NCBI GenBank assembly: GCA_017463445.1
Contig: JAFTPF010000005.1
Coordinates: forward strand, 1 to 46,378
Source: Clostridia bacterium
GTDB lineage: Bacteria > Bacillota > Clostridia > Oscillospirales > CAG-272
DNA length: 46,378 nucleotides
Direction: 5' to 3'
Below are positions 42,448-46,378 of this stretch, one piece after another. The translations under genes and the position numbers were made by a program. The notes below the pieces were generated by a model, which was not told the DNA's origin, did no database searches, and was given only the letters and a program-made list of their open reading frames with translations. The stretch's first letter is position 1. Every line of letters starts with the position of its first letter.

Positions 42448-44019
42448 CTACCGCGTAAAGACCGTTGTCTGCTGTCTTGGCGTGAAAATGTGCTTCACTT
42501 TTCCTACGGCCTTCGGCAGTGCCATAAACCCCATATACAGCAGAGCGATCACCAAAACGTGGGCTGCCAGCACCCAGCCGTCGGTGGCGTAGGGGATCGT
42601 TGCCGCAAAGATGAACCGGGAGAGCGTCGTCGCCCCGAAGATCGCCAGTAGCGGACGAAGCACCATCCAAGGCGACAGCTTGATCTCCATCACCTGCATC
42701 AGCCGCATCACCGATAGCGATGCGTTGATCAGCTCGCAGGCGAAGATCTCGATGATGTATCCGTAGATCCCCACCCGCGGAAGCAGAACTAACACCACTA
42801 AAACCGACAGCGCCGCATCCAGAATGTTTACCCGCATACAGAACAGCTGCTCGTTAAAGCCCTTCAGAATGCTGTCCACCGCAGTGTCCAGATACATGAT
42901 CGGCACCAGCGGTGCCAGCAGTCGGATGTAATCCGCCGCTTCGCGGCTGCCGCCGATGACGGTGCCAAGCTCCGAGGAGAGACAGAGGAAGATCCCCGCC
43001 GTGCCGATCCCCATCGCCAGCACGAAGCGGAAGACCCGCTCGGTGATTCGCTGTACGCCCAACGTGTCCCCAGCTGCCCGCTTTTCGGCGATCTCTGGGA
43101 TCAGCAGATTGCAAAAGGGCGACAGAAAGGCGTAGGGAAACATCACCACAGGGAGCGCCATCCCCTGCATGATGCCGTAGGTGGAGAGCGCCTCGGTCTG
43201 GGAGTCGCCCTTCTTTTTTAGTCCCCACGGAATCAGGAGATGCTCGATGGTCACCAGCCCCTGTCGCAAGTAAGAGGAAAAGGCAACGGGAAGGGCGATC
43301 CCCAGCAGCTTTTTCTTCATAGGCGCCATCTCATCGGGATCGGCGACTCGCCCCCGATGGTAGCGTCTGAGATCCCGAACGTACAGGAAGAAGCAGTAGA
43401 GGAAGGAGAAGAGATTGCCCGCTACGCCGCCTGCCACTACCCACAGACAGGCGGTCTCCAGCCCACCCGAGGTGAAATAGGTCAGGAGCAGAACAGTAAT
43501 ACCGATCCGTAGCCCCTGCTCGAAGATCTGGGTCACAGCGTTCTTGCTGACCCTGCGCACGGCGGTGAAGTAGCCCGACAGTGCCGAGGTCAGTGCTTGA
43601 AAGGGAAGGGAGAGTGCCAGCAGCCAAAGGGAAGGGATGGTCCGCTCGTCTGAGAGGATGACCTTTCCGATAGGCGCGGCGAAGAGAAAGAGCAGACCGC
43701 CTGCCAGCGTGCCGAAGAAGAGGCTGTAGCCGATACACGCCTTCATGGCGGCGAGAATGCGACCGCTTTCCTTTCCGGAACCGTCGGTGGACTCGCCCAT
43801 TGCCTCGGACACCAGCCGTGTGGCAGCAAGGGTGACGGCGGAGGTGGCAAGGGTCATTGCCAGACCGTACACCGAACCGGTCAGGGTGAACAGCCCCATT
43901 CCGTCAGCGCCCAGACGGTTGGTGAGATAGACGTTGAAATACACCCCTACCGAACGCATCAGCAAGAAGGTTGCGGTTAGCAGGAGCACGTTTTGTAGAA
44001 AGATCTTGAATTTTGCCAT
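42448..44019 (-). CDS. spoVB: SpoVB/MurJ-like polysaccharide flippase (MATE fold)
   Basis: 523 residues with about 14 membrane helices in the MOP/MATE exporter arrangement. The N-terminal half shows LLTATFLLMRSVGVYFNVYLTNRLGADGMGLF, the opening typical of SpoVB-like proteins, with charged loops such as YVRDLRRYHRG. The C-terminal half repeats the fold. SpoVB-type proteins are thought to flip lipid-linked precursors for spore cortex or wall synthesis. GGGAGG precedes the ATG. The gene stands alone on the minus strand, with a repeat-rich gap downstream. MurJ, or a general polysaccharide exporter, remains possible. Confidence 0.85.
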   Translation of the reverse strand: MAKFKIFLQNVLLLTATFLLMRSVGVYFNVYLTNRLGADGMGLFTLTGSVYGLAMTLATSAVTLAATRLVSEAMGESTDGSGKESGRILAAMKACIGYSLFFGTLAGGLLFLFAAPIGKVILSDERTIPSLWLLALSLPFQALTSALSGYFTAVRRVSKNAVTQIFEQGLRIGITVLLLTYFTSGGLETACLWVVAGGVAGNLFSFLYCFFLYVRDLRRYHRGRVADPDEMAPMKKKLLGIALPVAFSSYLRQGLVTIEHLLIPWGLKKKGDSQTEALSTYGIMQGMALPVVMFPYAFLSPFCNLLIPEIAEKRAAGDTLGVQRITERVFRFVLAMGIGTAGIFLCLSSELGTVIGGSREAADYIRLLAPLVPIMYLDTAVDSILKGFNEQLFCMRVNILDAALSVLVVLVLLPRVGIYGYIIEIFACELINASLSVMRLMQVMEIKLSPWMVLRPLLAIFGATTLSRFIFAATIPYATDGWVLAAHVLVIALLYMGFMALPKAVGKVKHIFTPRQQTTVFTR

Positions 44020-44110
44020 AGTGAGCCTCCCATCGGGCGGGCATTTGCTTTATTCCTATGAAAAATGCGACAAAACTATGTGTGTTGAGGGAGATATTTT
44101 TCGGAAATAC

Positions 44111-44139
44111 TTGAATTTTCTGCGAATTTGTGCTATACT
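44111..44139 (+). promoter_or_regulatory. Sigma-A promoter of metG
   Basis: TTGAAT (44111-44116), 17 bases, TATACT (44134-44139) with an extended TGC ahead of it. The leader is about 65 bases and shows no T-box motif. Confidence 0.75.
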
Positions 44140-44210
44140 ACAATAAATATGCAAATGAATGATGCAGAAGCGTCCAAGTATCGCATCTGCGGAAACGGAG
44201 ATATACCATC

Positions 44211-45824
44211 ATGAATAAAAGATTTTTTATCGGCGGTGCTTGGCCCTACGCCAATAACTCTCTTCATGTCGGCCACCTGGCTGCACTGCTCCCCGGCGAC
44301 GTGCTGGCGCGTTTTGGCAGACTCTGCGGCTACGACGTGATCTACGTCTCGGGCACCGATTCTCACGGCACTCCCATCACAGAGCGGGCGAAACGGGAGA
44401 AGGTCACCCCCGCCTCCATTGCGGAGCAGTACCACGCCGAGTTTACCCGTGACTTTGAGGCAATGGGCTTTACCTACGACAAGTACACCGCCACCTTCAC
44501 CGACTACCACAAGGCAGGCGTGCAGGAGATCTTGCGCAAGATTCAGGCAAACGGCTACCTCTACGAGACCACCGAGGAGCAAGACTGGTGCGAGACCTGC
44601 GGCAAGTTCGTGTCCGACCGCGAGATCGAGGGCAACTGCCCCGTCTGCGGCAAGCTCACCCGCGGCGACCAGTGCGAATTCTGCAACGCTTCCTTCGACT
44701 CCAAGATGATGACCGAGAAGCATTGCCGCACCTGTCATAACGCTACCACCACCCGCATGAACAAGCACTTGATGTTTGCGCTGTCCAAGTTCCAGAAGGA
44801 CATCGAGGAGTTCACCGAGAAGATGGCACCCCATTGGCGGCTCAACGCGGTCAACGAGACCAAGAAGTATCTCCAGCAGGGGCTCCCCGACAGAGCGGCT
44901 ACCCGTGATCTGGATTGGGGCGTGGAGGTCCCGGTAGAAGGCTACGAGTCCAAGCGTATCTACGTTTGGTTTGAGGCAGTGCTGGGCTATATGACCACCG
45001 GTAAGTGGGTGGCTGAACAGAGAGGCATCGACTTTAACGAGTATATGACCGAGGACGGCAACCTGAACAACTACTATATCCACGGCAAGGATAACATCCC
45101 CTTCCACACCGTCATCTTCCCCGCGCTCCTGATGGCGATGGATCGCAACCTTTGCCTGCCCACCCATATCGTGTCCTCCGAGTATGTGAATATGAACGAC
45201 GAGAAGATGTCCAAGTCCAAGGGCAACCTGATCTCGGTCCACGAGCTGGCGGAGAGCTTCCCCATGGACGCAGTTCGCTTCTACACCATGCTCTACAATC
45301 CCGAGCGCCGCGACGTGAACTTCTCCATTCCCGACCTGATCTCCACCTACAACAAATTCCTGGCAGGTGGTCTTGGCAACTTCGTCAACCGTAACCTGTC
45401 CTTCCTGAAGAAGAAATTCGACGGCGTTGTTCCCGCGGGTAAGGTGGATGCAGACGTGATGGCTCACGTGGAGGGACTGTACGCTTCCATGGGCGAGAAG
45501 ATGGAGAATGGTGATCTCCGCTCGGCTACCGAGGATATGGTGACACTGATCCAGTACGCCAACAAGTACTACGACGATCAGAAGCCTTGGGTACAGGCAA
45601 AGGCAGAGGATCTTACCGATTTCGGCAATACCACCGCTACCTGCATCTATCTGATGGCGAATATGGCGAACCTCTTCGCTCCCGTGATTCCCGAGGGTTG
45701 TGAGAAACTCGCTAAGGTGCTGGGCATGGAAAAGCTCAGCTGGAGCCCCGTGACCCTGCCCGAGACCTTCACGCTGGGCGAGGTGCCGATCCTTTACACC
45801 CGTATCGACGAGCCCAAAAACTGA
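44211..45824 (+). CDS. metG: Methionine--tRNA ligase
   Basis: 537 residues, the short form without the C-terminal tRNA-binding (EMAP-like) domain. It charges tRNA-Met and initiator tRNA. The class I signatures are present: GGAWPYANNSLHVGHLAAL (HIGH as HVGH) and KMSKSKGN. The zinc knuckle is elaborate: CETCGKF, CPVCGKL, CEFCNA and CRTCHN, four Cys pairs as in the two-knuckle form. The catalytic loop VSGTDSHGTP and the anticodon-binding helices (NRNLSFLKKKF, ANKYYDDQKPW) are intact. GGAG lies upstream of the ATG. No T-box, unlike trpS. Confidence 0.96.
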   Translation: MNKRFFIGGAWPYANNSLHVGHLAALLPGDVLARFGRLCGYDVIYVSGTDSHGTPITERAKREKVTPASIAEQYHAEFTRDFEAMGFTYDKYTATFTDYHKAGVQEILRKIQANGYLYETTEEQDWCETCGKFVSDREIEGNCPVCGKLTRGDQCEFCNASFDSKMMTEKHCRTCHNATTTRMNKHLMFALSKFQKDIEEFTEKMAPHWRLNAVNETKKYLQQGLPDRAATRDLDWGVEVPVEGYESKRIYVWFEAVLGYMTTGKWVAEQRGIDFNEYMTEDGNLNNYYIHGKDNIPFHTVIFPALLMAMDRNLCLPTHIVSSEYVNMNDEKMSKSKGNLISVHELAESFPMDAVRFYTMLYNPERRDVNFSIPDLISTYNKFLAGGLGNFVNRNLSFLKKKFDGVVPAGKVDADVMAHVEGLYASMGEKMENGDLRSATEDMVTLIQYANKYYDDQKPWVQAKAEDLTDFGNTTATCIYLMANMANLFAPVIPEGCEKLAKVLGMEKLSWSPVTLPETFTLGEVPILYTRIDEPKN

Positions 45825-45836
45825 GGAGATTGAACG

Positions 45837-46220
45837 ATGAAATATATTCTGTTGTTTCTCGGACTTGCGCTGGCGTTCTTTGGATTTAGTTTTCTGATGA
45901 AATACATCAAGCTTCGTCTGATCAGCGTCAAAGCAGTGGGCAAGGTGGTAGACAATCGCCGCATGGACGCCACCGCCAAGATGCCTTCCGGCTGGGCGGC
46001 AGTTGCCGATTACGAAGCTGCAGGACAGCGTGTCCGCGGCATTGCGGCGCTTCCTATGTCGCAGAAATATGCCAAAGGTTATAATATCGACCTGCTGTGG
46101 AACAAGGCGAACCCCAAATCCTTCGTTCCCGTGGCCTTCACCAGAGCCATGCTTCTCTATAGTCTGTTGTTCCCCATCGGAATGGCACTGGCGATCTGGG
46201 GAATTACGATGTTCTTTTGA
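45837..46220 (+). CDS. Small membrane protein, DUF3592-like
   Basis: 127 residues with membrane helices at about 2-20 and 105-126. The central soluble part (VGKVVDNRRM, DYEAAGQRVRG, KYAKGYNIDLLWNKANPKSFVP) follows the DUF3592 pattern, where a small beta domain sits between two helices. The function is unknown. It starts 12 bases after metG with GAGGAG upstream, so it is probably co-transcribed. Confidence 0.7.
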   Translation: MKYILLFLGLALAFFGFSFLMKYIKLRLISVKAVGKVVDNRRMDATAKMPSGWAAVADYEAAGQRVRGIAALPMSQKYAKGYNIDLLWNKANPKSFVPVAFTRAMLLYSLLFPIGMALAIWGITMFF

Positions 46221-46345
46221 GTAAGGCACTTTGATGAATACTGAAAATGAATTACCGAAAAGGAAACATTCTCGATTGGATAATTACGACTATAGTTCTA
46301 TTTTGTAACGATTTGCACGCAAAACAGAAGATGTGTGTTATCTCG

Positions 46346-46378
46346 CATCGTAGGGCGGGGGCTTGCTCCCGCCGCTAT
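46346..46378 (+). repeat. GTAGGG-type palindrome at the window end
   Basis: TAGGGCGGGGGCTTGCTCCC followed by GCCGC, a near match to the module at about 27822-27840. It folds as GCGGGGGC-TT-GCTCCCGC. The element is cut by the window edge. Confidence 0.7.

Noticed and set aside
44133..46229. 698-residue minus-strand frame opposite metG
   Set aside because: Antisense shadow spanning two plus-strand genes and their promoter.

Overview
The window reads as chromosomal DNA of a spore-forming Firmicute of class Clostridia, probably an uncultured Oscillospirales-like gut lineage. This is inferred from gene families and not from any marker search. The pointers are SpoVM and SpoVB-type sporulation genes, a T-box in front of trpS, IreB, NdoA, a sigma-A promoter vocabulary (TTGACA-17-TATAAT), AGGAGG-like ribosome sites and GC-rich codon use. 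The GC-rich third positions create very long antisense shadow frames, which were discarded. I see no rRNA, tRNA, CRISPR array, insertion sequence or phage module.

Layout. 1-8151: a plus-strand operon of three large proteins I cannot assign to a known system: an acidic protein cut by the window edge, a two-helix membrane protein, and a 1367-residue multi-helix membrane protein ending in a four-cysteine zinc knuckle and an HExxH peptidase resembling DA1. 8203-10648 (minus): a dihydroorotase homologue that has lost metal ligands, overlapping an atypical response regulator, and upstream of them an NdoA/MazF toxin. 11047-15876: htpG with a tandem-repeat leader, a prephenate-dehydratase-like protein, a TSCPD protein and phosphoglucomutase. 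16061-21402: two Na/phosphate cotransporters flanking a trypsin-like lipoprotein; each transporter has a Pho-box-like promoter. 21722-23974: a PadR / membrane protein / DUF4097 cassette. 24043-25878 (minus): a 58-residue Cys/Asn/Gly-rich membrane peptide, a zinc-ribbon protein and a membrane-anchored protein. 25983-27589: Trp T-box, trpS, DUF1294. 27935-31535 (minus): a secreted protein, a DD-carboxypeptidase homologue with all three catalytic motifs altered, ribF, ireB and a small protein. 31858-36370: typA with a long leader, then a PhoP/PhoR-type two-component pair. 36410-39798 (minus): zinc phospholipase C-like protein, mtaB, a 25-residue SpoVM and rsgA. 39935-41756: PHP phosphoesterase and a methyltransferase. 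42448-44019 (minus): SpoVB-like flippase. 44211-46220: metG and a small membrane protein.

How it fits together. The clearest regulatory story is phosphate. The two transporter promoters and the promoter of the response regulator/kinase pair share one arrangement: 7-base TTTTACA-like repeats stepped by 11, 11 and 12 bases, ending 16 bases before the -10 box. This points to a local, autoregulated Pho regulon spread over about 18 kb. A second theme is pseudo-enzymes: the dihydroorotase-like, prephenate-dehydratase-like and DD-carboxypeptidase-like proteins each lack residues their families need for catalysis.

The best candidate for an undescribed system is the three-gene membrane operon at the left edge. 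The best small-gene discoveries are SpoVM and the Cys-rich peptide, both too short for ordinary gene calling.
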